Shown here piece after piece: positions 43,188-52,024 of a DNA stretch of 64,000 nt. Below the pieces are notes generated by a model. That model was given only the letters and a program-made list of their open reading frames with translations. It searched no databases and had not been told where the DNA came from. The DNA is taken from positions 4,231,001-4,295,000 of the forward strand of contig JACJYL010000001.1 in NCBI GenBank assembly GCA_020636105.1. The letters are read 5' to 3'. The translations under genes and the position numbers were made by a program. Source of the stretch: Lewinellaceae bacterium. GTDB taxonomy: Bacteria; Bacteroidota; Bacteroidia; Chitinophagales; Saprospiraceae. Numbering within the stretch: the stretch's first letter is position 1; every line of letters starts with the position of its first letter.

Positions 43188-43224
43188 TTGCATTGTACGT
43201 GTAGATAACTTATTTTTGCACGTA
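43188..43224 (+). promoter_or_regulatory. Promoter and candidate operator of the toxin-antitoxin pair
   Basis: TTG (43188-43190), a spacer of 20 bases and TATTTTTG (43211-43218) match the consensus. The inverted arms TACGTG (43196-43201) and CACGTA (43219-43224) flank the -7 element with 17 bases between them. This is a suitable site for self-repression by an antitoxin dimer or tetramer. Confidence 0.7.
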
Positions 43225-43236
43225 AATGAGATTGTT

Positions 43237-43482
43237 ATGGATAAAAAGCTCACACTTAGTCTAAATGAAAGAGTGATCGAAAGGGCTAAGGTATACGCGC
43301 AAGATCACAAAATAAGCCTTTCAAGGTTAATAGAATCCTATTTAAGTTCATTGATAGAGAACAAGTCTGAAGAAATCGCCATCACGCCATTAGTGGAAAG
43401 TTTGAGTGGAGTGGTAAGCCTTTTAGATGAATTTGATAATAAGGATGATTATACTGACTATTTGCTAGAGAAATATAAATGA
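43237..43482 (+). CDS. DUF6364-like ribbon-helix-helix antitoxin
   Basis: This 81-residue protein opens with the ribbon-helix-helix pattern KKLTLSLNERVIERAKVYAQ and KISLSRLIESYLSSL, followed by a C-terminal toxin-binding tail with acidic residues (LLDEFDNKDDYTDYLL). It overlaps the PIN gene by 4 bases (ATGA). It should bind the toxin and the promoter at 43188. The ATG at 43237 is preferred; an in-frame TTG at 43216 lies within the promoter and cannot be a start. The low GC content of both genes, compared with the neighbours, suggests acquisition by transfer. Confidence 0.8.
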   Translation: MDKKLTLSLNERVIERAKVYAQDHKISLSRLIESYLSSLIENKSEEIAITPLVESLSGVVSLLDEFDNKDDYTDYLLEKYK

Positions 43483-43889
43483 AAAAATTATTTATAGATA
43501 CCAATATTGTTCTTGATCTACTTGGTAAACGAGAACCATTTTATGATAATGCAGCTAAATTATTTTCTCTAGCAGACAGGGGTAAAGTAAAGTTATATAT
43601 TTCATCTTTGACAGTTGCTAATACTAACTATGTTTTATCTAAGCTCAAGTCTAAAAAAGAGGCGAGAGTTATTTTATTGAAGTTTAAGATACTGGTAGTT
43701 GTTCTTGAGTTAAATGACAAGATAGTTGAACTCTCATTAAATGATGATGATTTCAAAGATTTCGAAGATAGCCTTCAATATTATACAGCCTTGGAAAACG
43801 AAGCAGAAGTAATAATTACTAGAAACCTTAAGGACTTTAAAGCTTCAAAAATTCCTGTAATGACAGCAGGTCAGTATTTGAAAAAATAA
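43479..43889 (+). CDS. PIN-domain toxin (VapC-like)
   Basis: This 136-residue PIN-fold protein shows the first acidic residue in FIDTNIVLDLL (Asp7), the central acidic stretch (Asp-Asp-Asp around residues 88-90, DFEDSLQYYTAL with Asp97) and the late block IITRNLKDFK. VapC-like toxins cut RNA with Mg2+. The conserved DxxQ pattern (FEDSLQYY) matches the subfamily that pairs with DUF6364-type antitoxins. Start overlaps the antitoxin stop. Confidence 0.87.
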   Translation: MKKLFIDTNIVLDLLGKREPFYDNAAKLFSLADRGKVKLYISSLTVANTNYVLSKLKSKKEARVILLKFKILVVVLELNDKIVELSLNDDDFKDFEDSLQYYTALENEAEVIITRNLKDFKASKIPVMTAGQYLKK

Positions 43890-44073
43890 AATTCGGCGAA
43901 TTTTGCCTAGGACGTAAAGCTTCCCTTCGGTCAGCCTGCGCCTGGGCTTGAGTTCGATCTTCGATGGTCGAGGCTTGTAGCTTTGACCGGAATATACCTG
44001 TAAGGCTTGCAGCCTGTCTAAAGCCAGGTAAACCTGGGCCTTAGAAAATACACAACCCATGAAACAATCCCCG
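43890..44073. other. GC-rich intergenic stretch with palindromes, possible repeat element
   Basis: In contrast to the AT-rich toxin-antitoxin genes, this piece is GC-rich. It holds the palindrome CCAGGTAAACCTGG (44023-44036) and short near-repeats (GGCTTG at 43943, 43971 and 44004). Read on the minus strand it is open for about 70 codons, with many Lys, Arg and Pro, which looks like repeat-derived sequence rather than a gene. Similar GC-rich stretches occur at 3855-3960. No function can be given. Confidence 0.35.
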
Positions 44074-44892
44074 TCATTCCTGATTCACCACCACCTTCAC
44101 ATTTTCCAATACGATTTCCGATAATAACTCGAGGGCGCCCAATTCGAAGGCCTGATCGATGGCTTCCAGTTTTACCGTTCCCTTTTCTTTCGGTTTGTAA
44201 TTTTTATAATCCTGGAACAGCACCCCATTCACTTCCCTTGGGTTAAAAGCCTCTCTAAAGCGCATTCCTCCTTCATCGGTATGGTATTCGTAAGCGAGGT
44301 AATCCATGCGGTAATTTTCGGTGTCGAACCAATAGACGAATACATCCTGGAAATCATCACCCCCGTTTTCCTGTTTAAAGGTGACCCTGATCTTGTGATA
44401 TTCCTTTCCTTTCAATTTTACTTTGCCGAGGTAGTCCGATATCACTGCCGGATCGTTCAGGCTAAAAGGCAGGAAAGCAAAATAAATGACGGAGTTTACA
44501 GAATTGGCATAGGCCTTTACCTTTTTATCTTCCACAGCGGAGGTATCTCCATTGGTAAGCCGAAGGAATCCGGTATTGTCCAGCACATCTGTAATAGCGT
44601 TGCCGTCTTCATCTTTAAAAATACGCTCGTAGCGGTACACACCCTTCTTCCTGGTATAAGTATAATGTCTTGCTCTGAAGTCAAATGAAACGGAGGCGCT
44701 TTTCAACAAATCCATACCCGTTTTTTCAATGGCCATAGCGAGGATGGATTGGGCTGATGGCGTGGCGGAAATTTCCTGTAATTGAGGAGATTGGGAAGTG
44801 GTGCGATCCTGTTTTTGGTCGTCAGTATTGCATGATAGCATGAAAATAAGAAAAAAAGTGTTACAACATGTAAAAATATATTTGTTCATCAT
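44074..44892 (-). CDS. Lipoprotein of unknown function (DUF6503-like)
   Basis: This 272-residue protein has a lipoprotein signal peptide ending in LIFMLSCNTDD (lipobox Cys at about residue 21), a short low-complexity linker and a beta-rich domain with ATARHYTYTRKKGVYRY-like strands, a block FLPFSLNDPAVISDYLG and YWFDTENYRMDYLAYEYH. This order of strands resembles LolA/LolB-type lipoprotein carriers and the DUF6503 family; the assignment is tentative. It is transcribed away from the nqr operon and shares the 220 bp between 44892 and 45113 as promoter region. Confidence 0.65.
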   Translation of the reverse strand: MMNKYIFTCCNTFFLIFMLSCNTDDQKQDRTTSQSPQLQEISATPSAQSILAMAIEKTGMDLLKSASVSFDFRARHYTYTRKKGVYRYERIFKDEDGNAITDVLDNTGFLRLTNGDTSAVEDKKVKAYANSVNSVIYFAFLPFSLNDPAVISDYLGKVKLKGKEYHKIRVTFKQENGGDDFQDVFVYWFDTENYRMDYLAYEYHTDEGGMRFREAFNPREVNGVLFQDYKNYKPKEKGTVKLEAIDQAFELGALELLSEIVLENVKVVVNQE

Positions 44893-45045
44893 TTTTGATT
44901 AAAGAATTAAAATGGGATTTTTTTGAATTTACAATATTAAGATGCATAAAAAATTAAAAAAGGCCAACTGTGATCTGTTTCACTAAAAAAATGTCGAATC
45001 ACTCAAAAAAACCCTAAAAATATACTAAAATTAGATGCCTAAAAG

Positions 45046-45053
45046 TATCTTTG
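45046..45053 (+). promoter_or_regulatory. -7 promoter element of the nqr operon
   Basis: TATCTTTG matches the TAnnTTTG consensus. No TTG is seen at the usual distance upstream (ACT instead at 45024-45026). The element lies inside the first codons of the longest nqrA frame (45035), so translation must start further on, at 45113. Confidence 0.5.
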
Positions 45054-45112
45054 CGGTGCTTTTCCAAATTTTATATGGGAAACAATTTTGCGAAAAACTA
45101 AGTTGTACCGCA

Positions 45113-46651
45113 ATGAGAAAAAATATCGCTCGATGGAGCAACCTGTTATTATTAACATTTTTTGCCAATAGCATCTTTGCACAAGCTGATACTTCAGCTT
45201 CAGGTGGAGGAATGAATCTTCTTTATGCTTTAGGGGTTCTTGTGCTTTTCTTTGTAGCCATGAGGTTTTTCGGAGCCGACGGGCTTACAAAACAAAGTGG
45301 AAAAACCATTGCCTTAAAAAGAGGCCATGATATCCACCTCAACGGTGAAGCGGCTAAAACACTGATTGAAGGCGTAAGGGCCAAAACATTTGCTGTGCGT
45401 CCTCCTGATTTCTTTAACATTTCTCCTATTCCAAAGGTGACTGTTGCCGTGGGTGACGAAGTTAAAGCCGGAGATATTATCTTTTTTGACAAGAAAAAAC
45501 CTGAGATCAAATACGCAGCTCCCGTGAGTGGTGAAGTTATTGCCGTCAACAGAGGGGAAAAACGTTCGATCTCAGAGATCGTTATCCTGGCGGATAAAGA
45601 AATAACCAGCCGGGCTTATGATGGTTTTGATCTTGCAAAGTCAGATCGTGCCTCCCTGGTAAACTACCTGTTGGAAAGTGGCGTTTGGCCTATGCTGAGA
45701 CAACGTCCTTATAATATCACACCTGATCCTGAAACGGTACCTGTAAATATTTTTGTATCTACTTTTGATACGGCACCTCTTGCCCCCGATTTAAGTTTCG
45801 TCGTGACAGGACAGGAAGATGCTTTTCAGAAAGGACTGGACGTGTTGGCTAAACTGACGAGTGGCAAGGTACATCTTGGCATTGACGGCAGGGGAGGCAA
45901 TGTTTCCAATGCTTTTACCCAGGCCAAAGGAGTAGAATTGCACACTTTTAGCGGAAAGCACCCTATTGGAAATGTAGGGGTACAAATTCACCACATCAGC
46001 CCTGTCAGCAATAAGGCTATTGCGTGGACTATGGGAGTACAAGAGGTCATTACACTCGGGAAGTTATTCCTCCACCAAAAGTTTGATGCTACAAGAATCG
46101 TGGCGGTCGCAGGAGAATTGAAAAACCCGGGATATGTCATTACCTACCAGGGAGCCAATGTTGGCGATCTGACAGGAGAAAATCTCAAAGAAGGTAAAAT
46201 GCGTCTCATTTCAGGGGATGTTCTTTCCGGCAAGAAAAAAGACAAAACACAGTTTCTCGGGTATTACGATGATCAGGTTTCTGTAATCCAGGAAGGAGAG
46301 TATTTCGAATTATTTGGCTGGTTGCTTCCACAATCGAAGCGCCCGACGGTATCAAAGACCTACCTGGGCGGGTTCTTTTCTTCAAAGAAAGTAAGCGTTG
46401 ATACCAATACTCATGGTGAAAAGCGCGCCTTTGTGGTCACGGGAGAATACGAGGCATTACTGCCAATGGATATTTATCCGCAACACCTCCTAAAATCGAT
46501 TATTGTAGGAGATCTGGAAAAGATGGAAGGACTGGGGATATATGAAGTAGTAGAGGAAGACCTGGCTCTCTGTGAGTTTGCATGTACGTCCAAGCAGCCG
46601 GTGCAAAACATTTTGCGGGGTGGTTTGAATGATATGCTTGAGCAAGGCTAA
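45113..46651 (+). CDS. nqrA: Na+-NQR subunit A with extra N-terminal signal peptide and membrane helix
   Basis: NqrA is the quinone-side subunit of the sodium-pumping NADH:quinone oxidoreductase. The protein has 512 residues, against about 450 in most species. After residue 60 it matches NqrA (GHDIHLNGEAAKTLIEG, KHPIGNVGVQIHHISPVS and the C-terminal CEFACTSKQPVQNILRGGL with cysteines). The first 60 residues are unusual: a signal-peptide-like stretch ending FANSIFAQ and a second hydrophobic helix (MNLLYALGVLVLFFVAMRFF). If both act as predicted, NqrA would be anchored with its body in the cytoplasm. ATG 45113 is used because the promoter element lies upstream of it. Confidence 0.9.
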   Translation: MRKNIARWSNLLLLTFFANSIFAQADTSASGGGMNLLYALGVLVLFFVAMRFFGADGLTKQSGKTIALKRGHDIHLNGEAAKTLIEGVRAKTFAVRPPDFFNISPIPKVTVAVGDEVKAGDIIFFDKKKPEIKYAAPVSGEVIAVNRGEKRSISEIVILADKEITSRAYDGFDLAKSDRASLVNYLLESGVWPMLRQRPYNITPDPETVPVNIFVSTFDTAPLAPDLSFVVTGQEDAFQKGLDVLAKLTSGKVHLGIDGRGGNVSNAFTQAKGVELHTFSGKHPIGNVGVQIHHISPVSNKAIAWTMGVQEVITLGKLFLHQKFDATRIVAVAGELKNPGYVITYQGANVGDLTGENLKEGKMRLISGDVLSGKKKDKTQFLGYYDDQVSVIQEGEYFELFGWLLPQSKRPTVSKTYLGGFFSSKKVSVDTNTHGEKRAFVVTGEYEALLPMDIYPQHLLKSIIVGDLEKMEGLGIYEVVEEDLALCEFACTSKQPVQNILRGGLNDMLEQG

Positions 46652-46768
46652 AAAACGAAAATAAACAAAGGAACTGCCTACAAAGTACCGACAGGGGTTT
46701 TAAAACCAGGGCGGTCATTTTTCAGGCATTCTATTTGACCTTTAAATAAAACAATAAAAAATATACAA

Positions 46769-47959
46769 ATGAAAGGACTCTTAAATTTCTTTCATAAGAT
46801 AGAGCCGGACAAGAAAAAGTCGCCGTTTTTACATACGGTGTACGACGGATTTCTGACCTTCGTTTTTGTCCCGGATCATGTTACTGCAAAAGGAGTACAT
46901 GTCCGTGACCGGATGGATCTCAAACGTCTGATGGTTTTTGTCGTGCTTGCATTGGCAGGTTGTTATGTATTTGGCGCCTATAATATCGGGCACCAGCATT
47001 ACGCAGCCACTGGGGAGTATGTGCAGTTTGGAGAAGGTATTGGACCCAAGTTCCTTTTTGGTATCCTGAAGTTACTGCCTATCCTGGTGGTCTCTATGGC
47101 CGTAGGTTTGGGCATAGAATTCTGGTACGCTGCCAAAAGGGGACACGGCATCGAGGAAGGATACCTCGTTTCCGGCGCTTTGATCCCATTGATCATGCCT
47201 CCTGACATCCCGCTGTGGATGTTGACTGTAGCCATTGTTTTTGCCGTGATCATCGGTAAAGAAGCTTTTGGGGGAACGGGCATGAACATTCTCAATATTG
47301 CCTTGTTGACCCGTGTATTCATCTTCTTCGCTTATCCGACATCCATCTCAGGAGATGAGGTATGGATTTCAGGAGTGGCAGGAGTAGATGGAGTGACCGG
47401 AGCTACTCCATTGTCATTAGCCGCCAAAGGCGGTTGGGACGCGGTGACCAAGGTATATACCGAAGGGCAGATGTGGTGGGGAATTATTCCTGGGTCTATC
47501 GGAGAAACTTCCAAACCGATCATTTTACTCGGGGCATTGTTCCTCATTGTCTCAAGAGTGGCCAGCTGGAGAATCATGGTTTCCATGTTCCTGGGGGCAG
47601 CTTTTGTAGGGATGTTGATGAATGGTTTTGCGCCTGAAATTACTGCGGATACGCCTGGTGTTTTCAAATTTATGGCTGTGCCTTGGTATTACCAGTTTTA
47701 TATGGGAAGTTTCCTCTTCGCGATGGCCTTTATGGCAACGGACCCGGTTACGGCTTCCGGAACGAATACAGGAAAGTGGATCTACGGATTCCTCATAGGA
47801 AGTATAGGTATGGTGATCCGCATCATCAACCCGGCTTATCCGGAAGGGTGGATGTTGGCGATTTTGCTGTTGAATGTATTTTCACCGCTAATCGACCATT
47901 TTGTGGTGGAATCCAACATCAAACGCAGAGCAAAAAGAGCCCAGGCCGTAGCATCGTAA
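46769..47959 (+). CDS. nqrB: Na+-NQR subunit B
   Basis: NqrB is the largest membrane subunit and carries covalent FMN and riboflavin. The 396-residue protein has about ten membrane helices. The flavinylation motif appears in GVTGATPLSLAAKGG (about 209-223), and the block EGYLVSGALIPLIMPPDIP is typical. The FMN is attached by ApbE, whose gene is not in this window. It lies 117 bp after nqrA; the gap has no clear terminator. Confidence 0.96.
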   Translation: MKGLLNFFHKIEPDKKKSPFLHTVYDGFLTFVFVPDHVTAKGVHVRDRMDLKRLMVFVVLALAGCYVFGAYNIGHQHYAATGEYVQFGEGIGPKFLFGILKLLPILVVSMAVGLGIEFWYAAKRGHGIEEGYLVSGALIPLIMPPDIPLWMLTVAIVFAVIIGKEAFGGTGMNILNIALLTRVFIFFAYPTSISGDEVWISGVAGVDGVTGATPLSLAAKGGWDAVTKVYTEGQMWWGIIPGSIGETSKPIILLGALFLIVSRVASWRIMVSMFLGAAFVGMLMNGFAPEITADTPGVFKFMAVPWYYQFYMGSFLFAMAFMATDPVTASGTNTGKWIYGFLIGSIGMVIRIINPAYPEGWMLAILLLNVFSPLIDHFVVESNIKRRAKRAQAVAS

Positions 47960-48025
47960 ATTAAAGGTGGTTTGCCGGGGGGACACCTTAGGCCAACGAC
48001 AGCATAAACTAAAAAAATAAATATC

Positions 48026-48736
48026 GTGAAGACCAATTATACCTTATTTTTTGTCTTTGTGTTAACAGCATTCGTCGCTGTTTCACTTGCCGGATATAGG
48101 GAGGTGACCAAAGATGTAGCTGCACAAAATGCCGATATATTTAACAAGCGGGCCATTCTCAAGGCGGTGGAAAATAACCTGGTGCCGTCCGGTAAAGTAG
48201 CCGACCTTCAGGACGCTCAGGTTCTTGAACTTTTTGACAAAATGGAAAGCCATGTGCTGGATATGCAGGGGAATGAAGTGAGTGATGTGCAGGCTACAAA
48301 GATTGACATGAAGAAAGAACGCAAAAAGCCCGAAGCGGATCGTTATCTGCCGGTTTATATCTATGACAACGGGACGGAGAAATTTTATATCCTCTCTGTT
48401 TTTGGAAAAGGGCTTTGGGATGATATCTGGGGGTACATCGCATTGAAGAGTGATTTAAACACGGTGGCCGGTGCGGCTTTTGATCACAAAGGAGAGACTC
48501 CCGGGCTTGGGGCTGAAATTAAAGATAACCCTTCCTTTAGCAAGCATTTTGAAGGCACTCAGATATTTAAAGACGGACAATTCGTGTCTATTAATGTTTA
48601 CAAGACAGCTAAGGATAAATTACACGCGGTAGATGGGATCTCCGGGGCTACGATCACGAGTGCGGGCGTATCCGCTATGTTATATAGTGGTTTAAAGAAC
48701 TACCTTCCTTATTTCGAAAAGATAAAACAACAATAA
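48026..48736 (+). CDS. nqrC: Na+-NQR subunit C
   Basis: NqrC holds a second covalent FMN on the periplasmic face. The 236-residue protein has one N-terminal helix (YTLFFVFVLTAFVAVSLAG) and the FMN-binding motif DGISGATITSAGV (203-215). It starts with GTG at 48026, the only unusual start of this operon, and there is no ATG nearby in frame. nqrD follows one base after the stop. Identification firm. Confidence 0.95.
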   Translation: MKTNYTLFFVFVLTAFVAVSLAGYREVTKDVAAQNADIFNKRAILKAVENNLVPSGKVADLQDAQVLELFDKMESHVLDMQGNEVSDVQATKIDMKKERKKPEADRYLPVYIYDNGTEKFYILSVFGKGLWDDIWGYIALKSDLNTVAGAAFDHKGETPGLGAEIKDNPSFSKHFEGTQIFKDGQFVSINVYKTAKDKLHAVDGISGATITSAGVSAMLYSGLKNYLPYFEKIKQQ

Positions 48737-48737
48737 A

Positions 48738-49448
48738 ATGGCGAATACTGCAACTGAAACAAAAGTTAAAGAGCCGTTATTTGGTAAAAAAGAGCGGAAA
48801 TTACTGACCGATCCGTTGAATGACAACAACCCGATCACCGTGCAGGTATTGGGGGTTTGTTCTGCTTTGGCGGTTACTTCCCTGGTTTATCCATCAATTG
48901 TGATGGCTATTTCGGTAACCCTCGTAACAGCCTTTTCCAACCTTTTTACTTCCATGCTCAGAAACCTCATTCCCAACGAGGTGCGCATGATTGTCCAATT
49001 GGTCATCATCGCCTTCCTTGTATCTATGGTGGAGCTGACGCTGCAATATCTCAACTACCCAATTTACAAACAGTTGTCCGTTTATATCGGGTTGATTATT
49101 ACCAACTGTATCGTAATGGGCCGTTTAGAGGCTTTTGCGATGGCCAATAAACCCTGGAGGTCTTTTATTGATGGCATTGGAAACGGGGTTGGGTATGGTG
49201 TAATTCTCGTGGTGGTGGCTTTCTTCCGCGAAATATTCGGCAAGGGAACCCTTTTCGCAGGGAGCCCTGTTGAAATAAAGATCATAGGAGCCACTGGCGA
49301 TTTTTTGATCAATACGCAAGAAAGTACTTTATTTGGCTGGTACGCAAACAATAACCTCATGGTATTGCCGGTAGCTGCGATGTTCATCATTGGAATCTAC
49401 ATCTGGATCCAACGTACCCGCAATCAAAAACTGGTAGATATATCCTAA
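48738..49448 (+). CDS. nqrD: Na+-NQR subunit D
   Basis: NqrD is one of the two six-helix membrane subunits that form the sodium path and hold an intramembrane iron-sulfur centre with NqrE. The 236-residue protein has about 25 extra hydrophilic residues at the N-terminus (ATETKVKEPLFGKKERKLL) and then the family blocks LLTDPLNDNNPITVQVLGVC and TNCIVMGRLEAFAMAN, the latter with the conserved Cys. Starts 1 bp after nqrC. Confidence 0.95.
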   Translation: MANTATETKVKEPLFGKKERKLLTDPLNDNNPITVQVLGVCSALAVTSLVYPSIVMAISVTLVTAFSNLFTSMLRNLIPNEVRMIVQLVIIAFLVSMVELTLQYLNYPIYKQLSVYIGLIITNCIVMGRLEAFAMANKPWRSFIDGIGNGVGYGVILVVVAFFREIFGKGTLFAGSPVEIKIIGATGDFLINTQESTLFGWYANNNLMVLPVAAMFIIGIYIWIQRTRNQKLVDIS

Positions 49449-49521
49449 AAATGAATTCCCTTTAGAAAGGGAGTCTATAAAAAAAACTGGTTTCCGGTTG
49501 GAGACCAAAAAGTTTAAAATC

Positions 49522-50133
49522 ATGGGTGAATTTATTAATACTTTTATCAAAGCGGCATTTATTGAGAACCTGCTCCTGGCATACTTCCTGGGGATGTGTT
49601 CATTTCTTGCCGTATCCAAGTCAGTAAAAACCGCCATTGGTCTGGGAGTTGCCGTAATTTTTGTTTTGGGGATTACGATGCCCATCAACTGGCTGATTAA
49701 CGAATACCTGCTTGGTGAAACAGGTGTTTTTGGAATGGATCTTACCTTCCTGCGATTTATCCTGTTTATTGCGGTAATCGCTTCTATGGTTCAATTGGTG
49801 GAAATGGTAGTGGAAAAATTTTCTCCGACCTTGTATGCTGCCCTGGGAATCTTCCTGCCGTTGATCACTGTAAACTGTGCCATCCTCGGAGGATCTTTAT
49901 TTATGGTTTCCCGTGAATATACGCTGAGCAATGCCGTTGCTTTTGGAGTAGGAGGGGGTTTTGGTTGGTTTCTGGCCATCGTAGCAATGGCGGCTATCCG
50001 TGAGAAGATCCGCTATTCCAATATTCCTGCCCCCTTGCGTGGTTTGGGAATGGCCTTCCTGCTAACTGGGTTGATGGGACTGGCATTTATGAGTCTCATG
50101 GGTATTGACCCGGCGATCTTTATGCATCATTAA
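49522..50133 (+). CDS. nqrE: Na+-NQR subunit E
   Basis: NqrE is the partner of NqrD and a homologue of it. The 203-residue protein has six helices and the blocks FIENLLLAYFLGMCSFLAVSK (first Cys) and VNCAILGGSLFM (second Cys), the ligands of the shared iron centre. The start is ATG 49522; a TTG at 49498 would add eight residues not found in the family. It follows nqrD after 73 bp. Confidence 0.95.
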   Translation: MGEFINTFIKAAFIENLLLAYFLGMCSFLAVSKSVKTAIGLGVAVIFVLGITMPINWLINEYLLGETGVFGMDLTFLRFILFIAVIASMVQLVEMVVEKFSPTLYAALGIFLPLITVNCAILGGSLFMVSREYTLSNAVAFGVGGGFGWFLAIVAMAAIREKIRYSNIPAPLRGLGMAFLLTGLMGLAFMSLMGIDPAIFMHH

Positions 50134-50163
50134 GAATTAGTACGCTGAAAAAAACATTCGACA

Positions 50164-51465
50164 ATGATTATTATTTTATATGCAGTTTTTGTTTTCTGTG
50201 CCGTAATCCTGGCGCTCTCTGTCATGCTTATTATAGCCAGAAAAAAACTGGTGCCTCAGGGAAATGTTTCCATCATCATTAACGGTGATGAAGCCAATCC
50301 GGTACAGACAAAACCGGGACAAACCTTATTGTCGGCACTTTCTGAACAAAAAATATTTTTGCCTTCTGCTTGCGGAGGGGGAGGCACTTGTGCCATGTGC
50401 GAGTGTCACGTAGATGAAGGAGGCGGGGATGTATTACCTACAGAAATGAACCACCTGACCAGGAAAGAAGCTGCCGAGCACAAACGCCTGGCTTGCCAGG
50501 TTAAGGTCCGTGAGGATATGAAAATTCGCATTCCTGAAGAGATCTTTGGGATCAAAAAATGGGAATGTGAGGTGGTGTCCAATTACAACGTGGCTACCTT
50601 TATCAAAGAGTTTGTCGTGAAACTGCCTGAAGGAGAAACCCTCGATTTTAAGGCAGGAGGATATATCCAGATCGACGTACCACCGATCGAAGTAGATTTC
50701 AAAGATATGGATATCACTTCCCACCCGCGTATGGGTAAAGCGGATGATGAGTTCAAGGAAGAGTGGGACAAATTCAACCTTTGGCCTCTCAAGATGAAAA
50801 ATCCTGAAATGATTTTCCGGGCTTATTCTATGGCCAACCACCCTGCGGAAGGCAATATCGTTATGTTGAATATCCGTATTGCCACTCCACCATGGGATCG
50901 TGCAAAAAATAACTGGATGGATGTCAATCCGGGTATTTGTTCTTCATACGTATTCTCCAGGAAACCCGGAGACAAGGTGACCATTTCCGGGCCTTTCGGT
51001 GAATTTTTCATCAAGGAGCAATCTAAAAAAGAAATGGTTTACATAGGGGGAGGTGCCGGTATGGCTCCATTGCGTTCGCACCTGTTCCACTTGTTTCATA
51101 CCTTAAAGACCACCGACAGAAAGGTGTCTTACTGGTACGGAGGACGGACGAAAAGAGAATTGTTCTACGTCGAAGATTTTAGGAAAATCGAAAAAGAGTT
51201 TCCAAACTTCAAATTCTATATTGCTTTGGATAACCCGCTTCCTGAGGATAACTGGCAGGTCAAAGAAAATATGGACTCCGAGGGGGATGGATTCAAAGGT
51301 TACATCATGCAGGTATTGTATGATGAATACCTCAAGAATCACCCAGAGCCGGAAGAAGTGGAATACTACTACTGCGGCCCTCCTGCAATGGCTGGCTCCA
51401 TCATGCAGAAACTTGATGAGTTGGGTGTTCCGGAAGAGAATATCGCTTTTGATGATTTTGGGTAA
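50164..51465 (+). CDS. nqrF: Na+-NQR subunit F (NADH dehydrogenase subunit)
   Basis: NqrF takes electrons from NADH and passes them through FAD and a 2Fe-2S cluster. The 433-residue protein has one N-terminal helix (3-25), a ferredoxin domain with Cys70, Cys76, Cys79 and Cys111, the FAD motif RAYSMAN (about 220-226) and NADH-binding blocks GGGAGMAPLRSHLFH and YYCGPPAMAGSIMQ. Length is slightly above that of Vibrio (408). It is the last gene of the operon, with a strong terminator 20 bp downstream. Confidence 0.96.
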   Translation: MIIILYAVFVFCAVILALSVMLIIARKKLVPQGNVSIIINGDEANPVQTKPGQTLLSALSEQKIFLPSACGGGGTCAMCECHVDEGGGDVLPTEMNHLTRKEAAEHKRLACQVKVREDMKIRIPEEIFGIKKWECEVVSNYNVATFIKEFVVKLPEGETLDFKAGGYIQIDVPPIEVDFKDMDITSHPRMGKADDEFKEEWDKFNLWPLKMKNPEMIFRAYSMANHPAEGNIVMLNIRIATPPWDRAKNNWMDVNPGICSSYVFSRKPGDKVTISGPFGEFFIKEQSKKEMVYIGGGAGMAPLRSHLFHLFHTLKTTDRKVSYWYGGRTKRELFYVEDFRKIEKEFPNFKFYIALDNPLPEDNWQVKENMDSEGDGFKGYIMQVLYDEYLKNHPEPEEVEYYYCGPPAMAGSIMQKLDELGVPEENIAFDDFG

Positions 51466-51485
51466 TCAAAAAGGTGATTCAATAA

Positions 51486-51526
51486 AAAAAAACGGTATCG
51501 GATTGGTTTCCGGTACCGTTTTTTTA
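51486..51526 (+). terminator. Rho-independent terminator of the nqr operon
   Basis: AAAACGGTATCGG (51489-51501) pairs with CCGGTACCGTTTT (51510-51522) with one T-G pair and a loop of eight bases, then a T-run. It is the clearest terminator on the plus strand in this window. The A-run before the stem makes it possibly bidirectional. Confidence 0.88.
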
Positions 51527-51627
51527 TTGATCTGCTAACCTTTGTGCATTTAGGTTGTTTGCAATTACGGTATTGTTGTTATTCTGGTGCTGAAAATTAA
51601 TTCTACAGAAAAAAAGAGTGAAAAAAC

Positions 51628-51999
51628 ATGTCGGATATCTGTCATCAATGCGGTGCTTCTTTCTCCTGCCATGCAATACAGCCGGGTAGCTGCTGGTGTG
51701 CCGATTATCCGCCCGTTTTGCCGTTTGATGATACTTCAAAAGAATGCCTTTGTCCAGCTTGCCTGAAAGCAAAGGTAGCGGAGGCCATCGCACTTTACGT
51801 AGAGGAAGTCAGGTCAGGGAAAAGGGTAAATGAGGCGGTCAAGTTCGCGGGACCAACACAGGGATTTAAGGAAGGCATTGATTTTTACGTGGAAAACGGA
51901 TTTTATGTTTTTACGGAATGGTACCATTTGAAGAGAGGAACCTGTTGTGGAAACGATTGCAGGCATTGCCCGTTTGATCATGTGAATGTTCCGAAATAA
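51628..51999 (+). CDS. Cysteine-rich CWC/DUF5522 fusion protein
   Basis: This 123-residue protein has an N-terminal cysteine-rich CWC-like segment (CHQCGASFSC ... CWCADYPP ... CLCPAC) and a C-terminal DUF5522 segment (FYVENGFYVFTEWYHLKRG followed by CCGNDCRHCPF). Both are separate small families; here they form one protein with 11 cysteines in total, so one or two zinc or iron-sulfur sites are likely. Function unknown. It stands alone between the nqr terminator and the tRNA gene. Confidence 0.8.
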   Translation: MSDICHQCGASFSCHAIQPGSCWCADYPPVLPFDDTSKECLCPACLKAKVAEAIALYVEEVRSGKRVNEAVKFAGPTQGFKEGIDFYVENGFYVFTEWYHLKRGTCCGNDCRHCPFDHVNVPK

Positions 52000-52024
52000 A
52001 AATGGAGAAGAGGAGAAAGAATAG

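Noticed and set aside
43845..44060. Minus-strand frame of 71 codons next to the PIN gene
   Set aside because: It overlaps the end of the PIN gene, has repeat-like Lys/Arg/Pro-rich composition and no plausible start context; treated as repeat-derived.
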